In this document: piece after piece, positions 23,401 through 30,493 of the stretch
Numbering within the stretch: the stretch's first letter is position 1
Layout: every line of letters begins with the position of its first letter
Source: Rhineura floridana
Lineage: Eukaryota > Chordata > Lepidosauria > Squamata > Rhineuridae
NCBI RefSeq assembly: GCF_030035675.1
Contig: NC_084484.1
Location: forward strand, 186,932,934 to 186,996,933
DNA length: 64,000 bases
Direction: 5' to 3'
The notes under the pieces: generated by a model
What the model was told of the DNA's origin: nothing
Database searches by the model: none
What the model saw: the letters and a program-made list of their open reading frames with translations, nothing else
Program-made: the position numbers and the translations under genes

Positions 23401-26400
23401 CGTCAGAGGAACCGCTTCCAATTCTGTATTGGACTCCTGAAAACATAGCTTTGTGAGCACCATAGTAATTAAAAAGGATTTAAATAAAAGTCTGTTCTCA
23501 GTCCCGCAAAAAAGACGACCTATAAGTGAATTTGGCACTGAATGAGTTGTAGTCAATAGGTTTAGCAAAAGCTGACACAAAACATCGCAGCTTGTAATTT
23601 AGCTTATCGGGAGGAAAGCTTAATGGCTGTGGCAGCAAACCGGAGATTTATGGCAAGTCTAATCCTTTAATTGCAGCCTTCTAGGGGAGCAGAGTGTTAG
23701 AACAATAGACGCTGATAGTGTAAAGACTTGTAATCCAATACTCAGGAATCAAAAGAGAGAAAAACTAGTAACGAAATGTAGCAAAATATAACAAAGTAGC
23801 GGAGCAGAGATAAAAACGTATCTTACCGGAAGAAGAACCTTACCGGAAGTCCACCTCTCAATTTTATCCTCACAACAACCCTGTGAGGTAGGTTAGGCTG
23901 AGAGATTGTGAGTGGCCCAAGATCACCCAGTGAGTTCCATGGCTGAGTGAGGATTAGAACCCTGGTCTCCCAGGCCCTAGTCCAACACTCTAACCATTAC
24001 ACCACACAGTTAAAGTGGTGCTCTGTCACCCTAGCACAACAAATCCACTGTTATATTGATCAGGATGAGACTGAGGATAAAATACAGCTTCCTTATTTAA
24101 TAATTCTTAAACAGCAAAACATCTGAGCTTCACCCAGCACCACAACACTGAGTAACTTCGGTAAGCAGTCTAGCTCCCGCCAGGGTGTGTAATACCCTTT
24201 AGAGAAAGTTAGCTCTTTCTTTGCTGTGCATCTAACTTAAAGACACATGTCACTACATCCACTTTATAATCTGACTTTTTGCAGTAGAAACACATTGAAA
24301 AGTGAGAAGTGCACAAATGAAGACATATAAACACCCCAAAAGCAAATCAGGATGAAAACAGGATGAATCCTCATTGTCACATAACTGCCTCGCAAATAAG
24401 TCCTGAGGAAAGGCCAGACGTCACCTAGCCTCTGCATAAACTCTGTGCAAGAAAATCAGTAGAGAGGTCATCTGGAGGGCACCGGACTGGCAAAGGCGGC
24501 ATTGCAGCATTGCCCAAACAAGTTTCAAGTGAGAGGCTGTGTCTATGGGCATGGCTGAAGTACAGCACTCTGCCTTGTGTACCACACGGCCAATTTGTCT
24601 TAAGCAGTATACCCAAGAGCAGGCTGTTGACTCCGGGCCCTTCTGCCCTCTCCATAAACCAAAACTGCACTCCTGCAAGGTTGTCTGTCTCCCTTGCTTG
24701 GGGCATGGGGCTGTACCTGTTCTGAAGCTCCCAGCTCTGCACCCTGCCAACTCTTGCTGTTTGCTCCGGGCACGGGTGGATCCCAGGGAAGGTGGGAGAG
24801 TAGAAAAGAAGCCTGCCTTTGAGGAAGGACATTGGACTAGGTGACCTCGTGGCTCCACTCCATTTCCACGGACTCCTGGATTCATTCTCTGGGCGCACAG
24901 GTGCTCAGGCGCAGTGCTGGCCACCTGCGCAGCATTTCTTTTGCTCACCGAGCACTGAGGTCGCATTCAAGGCCCTTTACTGGGACTGACTCCCACAGAT
25001 GAAAGACTCCAATTAAGAAGCCAATCTGGTTGCATATTTGGGGAACTCTGTGGAGCAGTTCATTCACAGAAGCTCACCACTTGACGTCACTTAATACCTT
25101 GCACATCTGGGCAAGCAGAGCCCCCCCCCACATTAAAGCACCTTGCACAAGACTGTCACTCCATGTGCTCCAAGTGCAGATTACGTGCAGGCGGAAGCCT
25201 TTCACATGTTCATGCCAAGAGTCGCCAAGCCAGAGGCCAGCAAGGACAGGCACATGCCTGGATCAGCCGCAGCAGGTCAGTCTCCTCTCACACTGCTTCC
25301 CGGGTCTGGGGGACCTCTGAAGGCAAAACTTTAGGACATGGAAGGCAAGCTGCTCCTCCCTTTGTCCGAACACAGAGGAGCAAGCCTGTAACTGCTGTCA
25401 TGACTACATCATATTTCAATGCCAGCTTTTATTCAGCTTGATTGCTTTTGCAGCAACACAAAAAGGAGGTTATTTTTCTAGCCATTTTACAAATTGGGAA
25501 GGTGAGTCTGAGAGAGCAATATGCCCACGGCTCCTCAGCCAGTCCATGCCAAGGCGGGATATAAACACAGAGCCATCATCTTTCTTCACCAGACAGAGGC
25601 ACCTCTGATACCTGGACCTCCGCTGGCTCTTCCTTGAGGCACTTGCCCCTCGCTCATTTTAAGCTCAGTAGTGTGGTGGCAAATTCAGAAGCGCAGGGCC
25701 CCTTCATGATAGTTACAGCCACTCCCCCCATTTTTTGCTGCTGGGTTAAGAGAACGAGGTCCTTGTTAATCCCTTCTCCCACAACAACAGATGTTCCCAG
25801 GAGATAATCAGCATGAAAGGGGAGAGTGTTAGCTGCTAAAAAGAATCTTCTCAGTGGCTGACTCACCTCCTTTCACTCTGATTGGCTCCAATCAGCAGGA
25901 AAGGAAAAGGAAGCATGTTAGAAGACTCTTCTCAGTGGCTAACACACTCCCCTTTCATGCCGATTGGTTCATAGGATGCTGGAGAAATAGAGACCCTGCT
26001 GGGACCCTGCTCCCAAAAAAGTAAGAGGTCTAAGACCCCCGAGACCCCGTACAACTACACCCGTTTAAGCTCCCACCTGGCAGAGGATGCTGCAAGATCA
26101 GTCCTTTCCTCAGGTTTGAAAGTTTAATGATGGGTGTCTCATTTCACTGGCAGGTGCTTCTATTGATATCTTGCAAGGTTCGCTTACAGATCAAGACACG
26201 CCATTTCCAATGTCTAACCAAAGGGTGGCCTGCATTTCCTCGCAGGGGCGATTGAATTGCAATTTAGCTGATGGCAATTCCAGAATGCAAACTCCCTAAG
26301 GGCCACATTTCTATGGAGCCATTAGGACACCCCCCCTTTTTGTTTTTTAAGTATGTAACTAATCACAAAGGCAGAGGAACCAGGGAGGAGCAGGTAGAAT

Positions 26401-26741
26401 TCTCCCTGAAGTGGGAGGTCAAGCAAGGAACCTTAGAAACTGCACCTCCGGAGTTGTTTGATGAAATGTTTGCAAATCTAGAGGATGGAACAGCCCCAGC
26501 TTATTAGCAAAGTTCCTTTGAACCAGTGAGTGAGAGAGACCACACGAATCCCCTTGCTGCTGAGCAGACACACCACATGCACATAACTCCTCTACTAATA
26601 AGCAAACAAGAAATCAAGACTCCATAAAATGAAGGGGAACGTGCAAAGCCATTTGAAAATCTTACCAGATGTCAAGAGCAGCTCTAAAAAAGCTGCTGGA
26701 AGCAGGAAGGCGCAAATGCAGGGATTCGGAGGCATCTTCAT
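4831..26741 (-). CDS. CHRNA10: Neuronal acetylcholine receptor subunit alpha-10, five coding exons
   Basis: Subunit of the alpha9-alpha10 cation channel of cochlear and vestibular hair cells, acting at the plasma membrane. Coding exons (minus): 26741-26666, 16985-16840, 11145-10991, 7773-7241, 5426-4831. All junctions are GT-AG and phases agree (76+146+155+533+596 = 1506 nt, 501 residues plus TGA). Visible: signal peptide 1-25; ligand domain with NYS and NVT glycosylation sites; Cys loop C159-C173 with 13 residues between; vicinal Cys 223-224; M1 about 243-265; GEK before M2, about 273-292; M3 about 305-326; a long loop rich in Pro and Ser; M4 about 477-499. The vicinal cysteines make it an alpha subunit. 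Alpha-10 rather than alpha-9 is chosen mainly because NUP98 is the next gene upstream, as in other vertebrates. It is longer than human CHRNA10 (450 residues from memory), mostly in the M3-M4 loop. No upstream noncoding exon was identified. Confidence 0.93.
5500..5607. mobile_element. Palindromic foldback element (actacaactcccatcag family)
   Basis: Arms cctccagatgttttggacta and gtcccaaacatctggagg are inverted copies around ccaactaggaccattgtggc. In CHRNA10 intron 4. Confidence 0.8.
5636..5800 (-). mobile_element. Old CR1 3' fragment
   Basis: Begins gaacataagaggaaacctgc then tgggtcagaccaaaagacca, a worn CR1 tail. The right limit is uncertain. Confidence 0.55.
5868..6092 (+). mobile_element. 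Sauria-type SINE, near full length
   Basis: tRNA head gccagtgtggtgtagtggtt, B-box-like gtctgaatcc, body gggtgaccttgggccagtca, and a Bov-B-like tail gtcgccataagtcgggattg. In CHRNA10 intron 4. Confidence 0.85.
6121..6215 (-). mobile_element. CR1 3' UTR fragment, bird/reptile type
   Basis: agaatcatagaatagtagag, ttggaagggccctataaggc: the phrase shared with avian CR1 3' ends. Confidence 0.65.
6240..6372 (-). mobile_element. tRNA-derived SINE, same type as 27385, diverged
   Basis: Minus strand reads GGCAGTAGCTCAGTGGGAGA and CAGAAGGCCCAGATGCGCCC, with the body in CATCTCCACATCTG. Confidence 0.55.
7241..7773 (-). CDS. CHRNA10: CHRNA10 coding exon 4 (Cys loop, M1, M2)
   Basis: Acceptor CTTCTCTAG, donor GTAAGT. 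Carries the Cys loop ([15 protein letters not shown]), the loop-C motif [11 protein letters not shown]1, and the pore helix [20 protein letters not shown]. 533 nt. Confidence 0.97.
7945..8035. mobile_element. Palindromic foldback element, diverged
   Basis: Arms ggtgttttggaccaacttcc and ttggagtccaaaacatttgg are inverted copies. Same family as 5500-5607, more decayed. A further weak copy seems to follow at 8055-8115. Confidence 0.65.
9716..9996 (-). mobile_element. CR1 3' fragment
   Basis: Same 3' end as the CR1 at 12160 (cataagaacataagaagagc, tgctggatcaggccagtggc), cut at the region matching 12430. Close identity to that copy suggests one subfamily. In CHRNA10 intron 3. Confidence 0.9.
10010..10278 (+). 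mobile_element. CR1 3' fragment in the opposite direction
   Basis: Contains ggaggctggactagatgggc then ctgctattatagcaggttct, the plus-strand CR1 end. Older than its neighbour at 9716. Confidence 0.75.
10991..11145 (-). CDS. CHRNA10: CHRNA10 coding exon 3
   Basis: Acceptor GTGTTCCAG, donor GTGAGT. Encodes [20 protein letters not shown] through RPDIVLYN. The split codon AA/C gives Asn, so the segment reads LYNN. From memory, human CHRNA10 has LYNK here. 155 nt. Confidence 0.95.
12371..13234 (-). pseudogene. CR1 ORF2 fragment, C-terminal part of reverse transcriptase
   Basis: Starts [20 protein letters not shown], so it holds the FADD catalytic motif, then the CR1 C-terminal region ([48 protein letters not shown]) and a natural stop at 12371. 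The frame is fully open, so the CR1 copy is not old. Confidence 0.9.
13995..14801 (+). CDS. L1 ORF1-like protein with internal repeats, 268 codons
   Basis: Start chosen at 13995 (A at -3, G at +4); an in-frame codon upstream at 13968 is weaker. Residues about 1-50 look like coiled coil. About 45-160 is a tandem duplication: the block TQEIKDIG...VREE...[19 protein letters not shown] occurs twice, and a 13-residue unit of the type [13 protein letters not shown] occurs five times. The last 95 residues ([20 protein letters not shown], then [32 protein letters not shown]) match the L1 ORF1 RNA-recognition region. The final C-terminal domain appears shortened. The frame is open. Confidence 0.75.
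   Translation: MAIKKVAENLEITMFQKIMDEIEITKQNLRQGCKELKIELSKMTQEIKDIGVPVREVTLEGVPVREETPEIGTNVEQEKDLESMDFRNKIYCLETQEIKDIGVLVREETLETGTGVPVREETLETGTGVPVREETPEIGTNVEQEKDLESMDFRNKIYCLELNVISEEINEDSRDKVINGMDNLLDWNDVMEPNIEKIYGINCSHVTMEKLSRDDPVYFEKKNRDMILQQYFSNLFRMDGKKIFGIEVIPIRLLLYDYGFDSKIIMEY
14124..14476 (+). repeat. Tandem duplication inside the L1-like ORF1
   Basis: Unit 1 is about 14124-14276, unit 2 about 14277-14476. Unit 2 is longer because a 39-nt subunit (ggggtccctgtgagagagga and its continuation) has expanded. All changes keep the frame, since lengths are multiples of three. Confidence 0.85.
15389..16499 (-). pseudogene. CR1 ORF2 fragment, N-terminal part of reverse transcriptase
   Basis: Open frame with [20 protein letters not shown], then [46 protein letters not shown] and [14 protein letters not shown] (RT motifs up to the one before the active site). 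It stops at the inserted element; the frame resumes at 13234. Confidence 0.9.
16840..16985 (-). CDS. CHRNA10: CHRNA10 coding exon 2
   Basis: Acceptor CTCTCCCAG, donor GTAAGT. Encodes [20 protein letters not shown] and the following segment to SQIIDM, the N-terminal helix and first strands of the ligand domain. 146 nt. Confidence 0.95.
17378..17482 (-). mobile_element. tRNA-derived SINE, same type as 27385
   Basis: Minus strand reads GGCCATAGTTCACTGGCAGA then AGAAGGTCCCAGGTTCAGTC. Head only. Confidence 0.65.
17597..17716 (+). mobile_element. Sauria-type SINE, 3' part
   Basis: Segment ggaaggcaatgatacactcc to gccataagtcaggatcgact. In CHRNA10 intron 1. Confidence 0.7.
17905..17990. mobile_element. 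Palindromic foldback element, one arm decayed
   Basis: Contains ctgatgcctccagatatttt followed by ctaactcccatcagccccag, the left arm of the family; the right arm is barely visible. Confidence 0.55.
18035..18134 (-). mobile_element. tRNA-derived SINE, 3' half, split by the LINE
   Basis: Reads (minus) as the tail GGTGGGATATAAATGTAATAATAAATA. It continues across the LINE at 23851-24009, so the SINE was there first. Confidence 0.8.
18392..22396 (-). CDS. LINE ORF2: APE endonuclease and reverse transcriptase, 1334 codons open
   Basis: Replication protein of the LINE: nicks target DNA and copies RNA there. Residues count from the ATG at 22396. About 1-255 is a Ser/Pro-rich leader; its first 65 residues, with RMINVT-like and [11 protein letters not shown] motifs, look RNA-binding. 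Endonuclease about 256-510: SWN at 258-260, QETW at 286-289, GDFNARIG at 398-405, SDH at 504-506. Reverse transcriptase about 745-1010: [30 protein letters not shown] (motif A Asp 884), LLYADDAAL (YADD 985-988). Near the C terminus [20 protein letters not shown] resembles the C-C-H-C zinc motif common in such proteins, but the usual final Cys is Tyr. No stop interrupts the frame. Confidence 0.9.
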   Translation of the reverse strand: MDNCFAQLLLPPYRTNYIRSMINVTTNSEYWRLIITFHSSGITNQIYHLREKLMARGIIVQHYYLNSASPLPLVTKISQLPRMIETRIGMSTLSDHLRTPLQPSPASSSSSADSDNSPIRTQTLSSLIHELDPEELQLTTLYSQLQDTERAMIINKLHHLIQHLVDMNPDVSSARKNSSVLLSSPELPLPKSTQPASKQAVLPKSSGPVFMDNTGSLNQIEELHCHPLSIRTPFSGLRPIPSEYRSAVPFDPPLHFLSWNIAGWNAKQNNLDFIDYVNQYDIVLLQETWSTQILLLDGFTSTVLPAIPSLANHPGRAKGGLAILVSTSLTVHSRTLLPCHNLAMAVLLTFHTVSFLLINVYLPPPVTKTHTDKLWNDLDNYITELESIFPKALLIIMGDFNARIGCNNYSLFASKLWEGEDNQHYLPAFDRISKDPRVNYSGICLIRLVGRHNLTILNGLNLLESCAEYTYISTRGSSTIDYVIISHQLLNRIVKFTVGMRLDSDHLPLSLLFQLKEKSRVAVKHAVVANIANYTYKRAIWSPKVAEKIATFISSPIALDFREQLGKTSNPQTALNVYHSLTGALKPFLTPNPSISRITSGTKLRVGGPRWFDAECLSAKRLLRQIYLEYQHLNTHILPPQYYNIKKKYKSLIAIKKQQAQYEDWKLLIHAAKTKNSKNFWSLVNGSMRTSNLAPCNISPHVWEHYFSVSNETIHCSPSKIPFTLDFENFPIWPPVSQTEIIDLIDGLKSAKAPGSDNLPPELLKSHQDWWAPILANFFTLINNTGRFPETWYEAIVIPIYKKGPKDDPSSYRPISLLSVIGKLYASYLKQKLLIWIDENNILGWEQAGFRRGRSVLDHCLLLYHLAGKYRNRIGCGLYVAFVDLKSAFDSIPRDKLWSKLANTSIDKRLLFLIRNLHLNTSLRVRCGHDGGLTNSIPISNGVRRGCVLAPVLFNLFLNDLGIRCYSSNFHSPKVSDHRCPILLYADDAALRSYTKVGLKRLLRTFLAYCKENQLTINFSKTKILALSKHPITSDWLINGQQIAQVTSSKYLGIMCNSSLAWKSHIRATVLTARSTVQCPLRYFYTKGGHFIPAALQVCNAKIIPQLLYGAPLWISAYNTTIESVLSSFLRRIFVFPSCVPNATLRLEAGLTSIECQAWLIAFNYWLKLSYVCPPGYLALVWNDSYSSPWMKSFHAKLSRLGFSLEYLSTQDIVLARGTIRSRLRDIDYQNSICAADKVCSPLYHNLNFDPLNHAQYLDFLSVPKFWQAFAKARCNCLYSALLEGRFQGIAYDKRICPCGSGRIETLSHVLFDYPLYLSQCRQYILPIIQKQIF
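22342..23280 (-). CDS. LINE ORF1, 312 codons, overlapping ORF2
   Basis: Upstream frame of the same LINE, ending 55 nt inside the start of ORF2 in another frame. The first third is Ser/Thr-rich. The middle is strongly basic ([12 protein letters not shown], then [15 protein letters not shown]), fitting RNA binding. I see no CCHC knuckle or L1-type coiled coil. Because the start of ORF2 looks like an RNA-binding fold, ORF1 may once have run on in that frame. Overlap by design and a single frameshift in this copy both fit. Confidence 0.7.
   Translation of the reverse strand: MLDHPFSVKSYVASFAAKSLAEELIDAGFNHSSNSANEGPPSEVITIDSYHESQRRPFSTSEVSSPAHYSMSSSSTTSKTSDKTWQSLLFQELSLVKSYIAESNNLLTTLVKTLGPLLSQITSEHGTVTISLPTNAQQEASLANIIKNKSKNKNKNKPQHENLSSRGRQKQARSFKKPKNIKDSKPNLHRKMNFKPLFKVLDTQNTTKSSKEPKSKNSFHNNDSSGNRRDISSNYENSNYLCEKNSFLQTSQSIIRQTSVNNLSRPWNLVLQSEKLAVTLTGPQDNGPFFPAFPFWIIALHNFYFHPIVRTI
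23281..23850 (-). promoter_or_regulatory. 5' UTR and probable internal promoter of the two-ORF LINE
   Basis: The element's 5' end carries TTACCGGAAG twice (+ strand 23823-23832 and 23840-23849), on the minus strand ACTTCCGG-type ETS sites each followed by GTAAG. ETS sites at the transcription start are common in TATA-less promoters. A 94-codon open stretch (23580-23296) lies inside with no recognised product. Function inferred from position. Confidence 0.4.
23851..24009 (-). mobile_element. tRNA-derived SINE, 5' half, split by the LINE
   Basis: Minus strand begins GTGTGGTGTAATGGTTAGAG, an A-box-like tRNA head. The B-box-like GGTTCTAATCC and a Sauria-type body ending in CTCACAGGGTTGTTGTGAGG follow. 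Confidence 0.85.
24010..25655. other. CHRNA10 intron 1, nothing recognised
   Basis: No exon or clear repeat. Open stretches on both strands overlap each other and lack splice context. Confidence 0.6.
25660..25975 (-). repeat. Unclassified repeat, copy 2, inverted to copy 1
   Basis: ggcaaattcagaagcgcagg, gttaatcccttctcccacaa and ttctcagtggctgactcacc. A partial third unit (ttctcagtggctaacacact) adjoins it at 25925-25975. Confidence 0.65.
26666..26741 (-). CDS. CHRNA10: CHRNA10 coding exon 1 (signal peptide)
   Basis: Too short for ordinary ORF listing; found by asking which upstream donor leaves one base to fit exon 2. The ATG at 26741 has A at -3. The 25 residues begin [20 protein letters not shown] and end ELLLTS, a typical signal peptide. 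The exon ends ACATCTG followed by GTAAGA. Its spare G joins GT of exon 2 to give Gly. A second in-frame ATG lies two codons on. No transcript evidence. Confidence 0.8.
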
Positions 26742-27384
26742 CCTTGCCAAGATTAACCTGGGGTGGGAGAATCTTGGAAGAAGCTAAAAAAAGAGTTTTA
26801 AGTCATCCAGAGGACGTTTCAGTCCCTGCCTCCGTGTGCGGGTTAGCAAAGAAAATGCAGAGAGGGTACCGGTGCACCAGGAGAGGAGATTGGGAAAAGC
26901 AGCTCAGCGGAATACTTCCAACTGCTACAGGTCCCCTGTGTGTGTGTGTGTGTCTAAACTCAGTGCTGTAACTTAGCCTCTCTTTTCTTCGACATCCACT
27001 GACGGATTTTCCTTACCTCGCCTAGAGAGGAAAAAAATCACCCAGCAGCCTGGCAGTAGATGACATCAAGAGGAAGGAGCAGTTCTGGAGAGCACTGAAG
27101 AGGCTGCAAACAAACCTTTAGAAAAAGGGAGGAAAAACCCACCCGCCTCCACTATCACTGGATCCTCACAGGCTTGGTAATGATGGCACAAAGACACAAC
27201 AGGTAAAAATAAATTTGGGGTCACTCATCATAGAGTCAGTCTAATTAAGATCGTAGCGCACTGGAAAAGCGTGTTGGAAATCCCAATTAGCGCTGGCTGG
27301 TCAACGCAGGCTGTGCCATCAAGTGAAAACCAAAGGATTTTATTTCAGAAGTGGAGGATGTCCATGAAGTACTGGAAAGTGTTC

Positions 27385-27585
27385 ATGGGGAGGAATTGTA
27401 GCTCAGTGGCAGAGCAGCTGCTTTGCATGCAGAAGGTCCCAGGTTTGATCCCTGGCATCTCCAGGTAGGGGTGTCAAAGACTGCCTGCCTGAAACTGTTG
27501 AGAGCTGCTGCCAGCCAGTGTAGCCAGTACTGAGCTAGATGGAGCAAGGGTCTCTGACTCACTATAAGTCAGTTTTCTATGTTCC
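27385..27585 (+). mobile_element. tRNA-derived SINE, 'gtagctcagtggcagagc' type
   Basis: A box tagctcagtggcagagcag, then catgcagaaggtcccaggtt (B box ggtttgatccc) and tail tactgagctagatggagcaa. Upstream of CHRNA10. Confidence 0.8.
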
Positions 27586-29159
27586 TAATCTCAGGTAGAA
27601 GCATCAGCTTGGAGGCTGAGTGACGACCAGCGCAGCAGACCAGTAAAACTTTTGGCACTGCAAAGACTAACAGATTTGTTATAGCAGAAAGTAACTAGGC
27701 TGCCATAAAACCCAGTTGCTTTTGCTGCAATGGACTGACACAGCTCTCTCTCAGAAAACTGTTGGTCGCCATAATTTGTCCCAGCAATAAGAGTACCACA
27801 TGTGCGCACTGAAGGAAGGCTCCTGGCCTACTGCAGCTCCTATCTGTGAGAGCACAGCCACACTGGCCTTCCTGGGGTTCTTCTGTAAAGCTGCTGGGAG
27901 ATAACCCAAAATTGTGAAATGCACTATCATCGGTAGACCAGCAGCAAACCGGTCTATGTTTCCTGAAAAATAATAATATGGCATTAATAAATGCACAAGG
28001 TTTGCCTAAGAGGATGAGCGTTTTAACAGACTGAAGCAGAATCCATCCAGACAAGGCGATCTGGAAAAAGCTAGATTTTGGCTGCAACACAATCTTACAC
28101 AAACCTTCCCAGAGGTAAGGTCCCATTGAACTCATTGGGGGTACACTTCTAAGTAGACACATACAGGAAGACTGACTTGTAGGGGCCCATGTAGCTCAGA
28201 ACTCCAGCCAGAAGGGAGGGATATAAATATAGTAAATAAATAAAAATGCCACCAGTATGAAATAAAACAGTTGTCCTCAACTTTGTCCCACCCTGGCCTC
28301 CAAAATCAGAAGGCACTGCCTCCAACATTGGTGTTTCCTTGCAGCTATCATAGCTAATAGCAATAGATAGCCCTCAATAGCACCAGACCTTTGGGGCACC
28401 AGATGCCTGGAAGAACGTGAGATGAGGCCTAGTGTTGGTCAAGAGGATGGCTACTGGTCCTGATGGCTAACCCTCCAGGATGACAAATAAGAAGCCTCTA
28501 AATTGCCTGTGACTGGGAACTGGAAGTGAGGAGAGCGCTGTGGTATGCATCTCCTGCTGGTGGGCTTCCCAGAGGCATCCTAGATCATCACAAAAGGGCC
28601 AGTTGAGCTGTTAGTCATGGCAAGGTGACTAATGACAAAACAAGCAATGACATTATGGAGGAAGATTGGCAGGTGGGCATGGTTTACAGGGACAGGCCTG
28701 TGTGGGCTAGATTGAGACTTAGCAGGCTGGATTAGGGCCACTGACCAGAGATTCTTTGCTGCTGCTTCAGTTCAGCTATTCCTACTGCATTTTTCCGGGA
28801 AGCCATGTGGGTTTGCTGCAGCACCCACTGATGCCTTGGGACACATTAAAGACTATGCCTTAGTAAGTGTGTTCATATTTAAGGTGCCACAAGATGCTTA
28901 TTCTAAGTTCCATGAAGAATAGCAATTTCCAACCCTCTTTTCCTCACACATCCTGTTCTTAGTATTTTACCTTTCCTAAGATTACTTTGTGTATAATGTG
29001 CTTTTGATTTCCCTTTAATATATTTCTTTATGGATTATGCTTACAACTTTTAGACAACTGAATGCATTTCAGTTTATAAGTAACTTCTTTGAAATTATTT
29101 TAGTCTCTGGTTATATCTGGCCACAACCCTATCACCCGTTGGGGCAATTTAAGGACTTC

Positions 29160-29740
29160 ACAGAACTTTGAGAAGAGCTCTGCTGGATGAGGCCAGTGGC
29201 CCATCTGCTCCAGCAACCTGTTCTCACAGCGGCCAACCAGATTCCCATCATGGAAATCCCACAAGCAGGACCCCTGTCCTTGTTAGACTGCAAAGGTGGT
29301 CCATTGCATCCTGCTGAGAATAGTAGGAGTCACACAGAGCAAAGATCTTCTCACTGGGGAGGATGCATAAGAACTTAACACAAGAGGCCTGCTGGTTCAG
29401 GCCAGTGGCCCATCTTGTTCAGAAACCTGTTCTCACACGCAGATGTCAATGGGAAACCTTAAAGCAGGACCTGAGTGCAACAGCAGTACTCTCTCCTTTC
29501 CAGTTGATTCCCAGCAATTGGCAAGCAGAGGAGTACTGCCTTCATCAGTGGAGGCAAAACAGCCAGTGTGGGTAGTAGCCCGATAAACTTAACCTTCATG
29601 GACTTGACTAATCCTTTCTTAAAGACACCCAAGTTGGTGGCCATAACAGCATCTTGTGGAGTACTGTTTATGGTTTAAATATGCATGGTGTGCAATACTT
29701 TGTCCTGAATCTTCCAACATTCAGCGTTATTGAATGGCCC
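29160..29740 (-). mobile_element. Two worn CR1 3' fragments in a row
   Basis: Copies of ctgctggatgaggccagtgg at 29180 and ctgctggttcaggccagtgg at 29387. The second runs on into the end of the CR1 frame (cagcatcttgtggagtactg). Confidence 0.7.
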
Positions 29741-30149
29741 CATTCACATTACATGTGAGGGAGAAAAACCTGTCTATTCATGCAGAGGTATAACTATATG
29801 CCTCTCTATCATGTTCTCCTGCTCCCGCCAAATCACTTTCTCTACATTAAAAGCCTCCAAACGTTTTCCTTATTGGAGAGTCGCTTCAGCTCATTTCATT
29901 CAGCTCATTTGGTTGCTTTCTGCTGTGGTCATCCTTATTGACTTTTCAATACAAACAAGAGAGGCCTACCTTGCCAGTCATTTGGCGTCTAAAATATATC
30001 AGGCTTGTTTTAGTTTTCCCAGCTGCTGTTGCTGGTTTAGTATATTGCATGGGTGGTAGTAGACTTTGTCCCAAGACTTTGAAAGGGTAGAACATAAATT
30101 AAGTTCATGCCAAACAGATTCCCTTCCAGGGGCTGTGGCTCCTGCATGC

Positions 30150-30400
30150 TGTACTTAAGAGACTATTGGATCAGGCCACAGGGGGGGCCATCCAGTCCAT
30201 TACCCCAGTTTCCCACAGGGCCAACCTGATGCCTACGGGGAGCCCACAAAGAGGACCTGAGTGCAACTGCCCTTCCCTCCTCCCACTTGTGATCCGGAGC
30301 AACTGGTACACAGAGGCAGGACTGCCTCCAACAGTCATCATGGCAGGCAACACTTGTCCCCACGCCTTGTCTCCTAAGGTGGGAACCTGCGGCTGAACAT
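30150..30400 (-). mobile_element. Worn CR1 3' fragment
   Basis: gactattggatcaggccaca, gcctacggggagcccacaaa and ggacctgagtgcaactgccc follow the CR1 tail order. Just downstream of NUP98. Confidence 0.65.
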
Positions 30401-30493
30401 TGTCCCCATCCTTACAAGGTTGTGCCACTTCATTTTTAAAACAGGGATGGGGGAGAGGAAAAAAGAGACAATCGGGAAAATGCTATAAACATT

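Larger units (their letters stand above)
18135..23850 (-). mobile_element. Long two-ORF LINE with APE endonuclease, flanked by a 13-bp target duplication
   Basis: A 5.7-kb non-LTR retrotransposon in CHRNA10 intron 1, same orientation as the gene. It sits inside a SINE, and both sides carry ccacctctcaatt (18122-18134 and 23851-23863). Parts on the minus strand: about 570 bp of 5' UTR, ORF1 23280-22342, ORF2 22396-18392, then a 3' UTR ending in a short repeat of the type (ATACA)n rather than poly-A. Open frames over 4.9 kb and an exact duplication suggest recent insertion. The clade is uncertain: APE endonuclease, YADD, no RNase H seen and a repeat tail favour an Ingi/Vingi or related I-group LINE over CR1, L1 or RTE. 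Confidence 0.9.
26742..30150. other. Intergenic region between CHRNA10 and NUP98
   Basis: Holds the SINE at 27385, a possible plus-strand CR1 tail near 28290-28580, an AT-rich stretch (28860-29110) and CR1 pieces from 29160. The CHRNA10 promoter should lie here. I saw no TATA box or CpG-rich block I would defend. Confidence 0.55.

Noticed and set aside
24421-24966. Overlapping 181- and 157-codon minus-strand frames
   Set aside because: Two frames open together, no homology, no splice context, no clear start; judged chance.
25866-25925. Alternative CHRNA10 first exon: ATG, hydrophobic LPFPFLLIG, donor GTGAGT on the minus strand
   Set aside because: It lies inside the repeat shared with 3296-3500, and the hydrophobic stretch is short. 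The exon at 26666 fits better.
26669-26971. Open frame of 100 codons on the plus strand
   Set aside because: It covers the CHRNA10 signal-peptide exon antisense and ends in a gt repeat; composition and context do not support a gene.
27001-27070. Possible first exon with donor GAG/GTAAGG
   Set aside because: The only nearby ATG frame meets a stop before the donor.
27391-27465. tRNA gene
   Set aside because: tRNA-like, but followed by the standard SINE body and no acceptor pairing.
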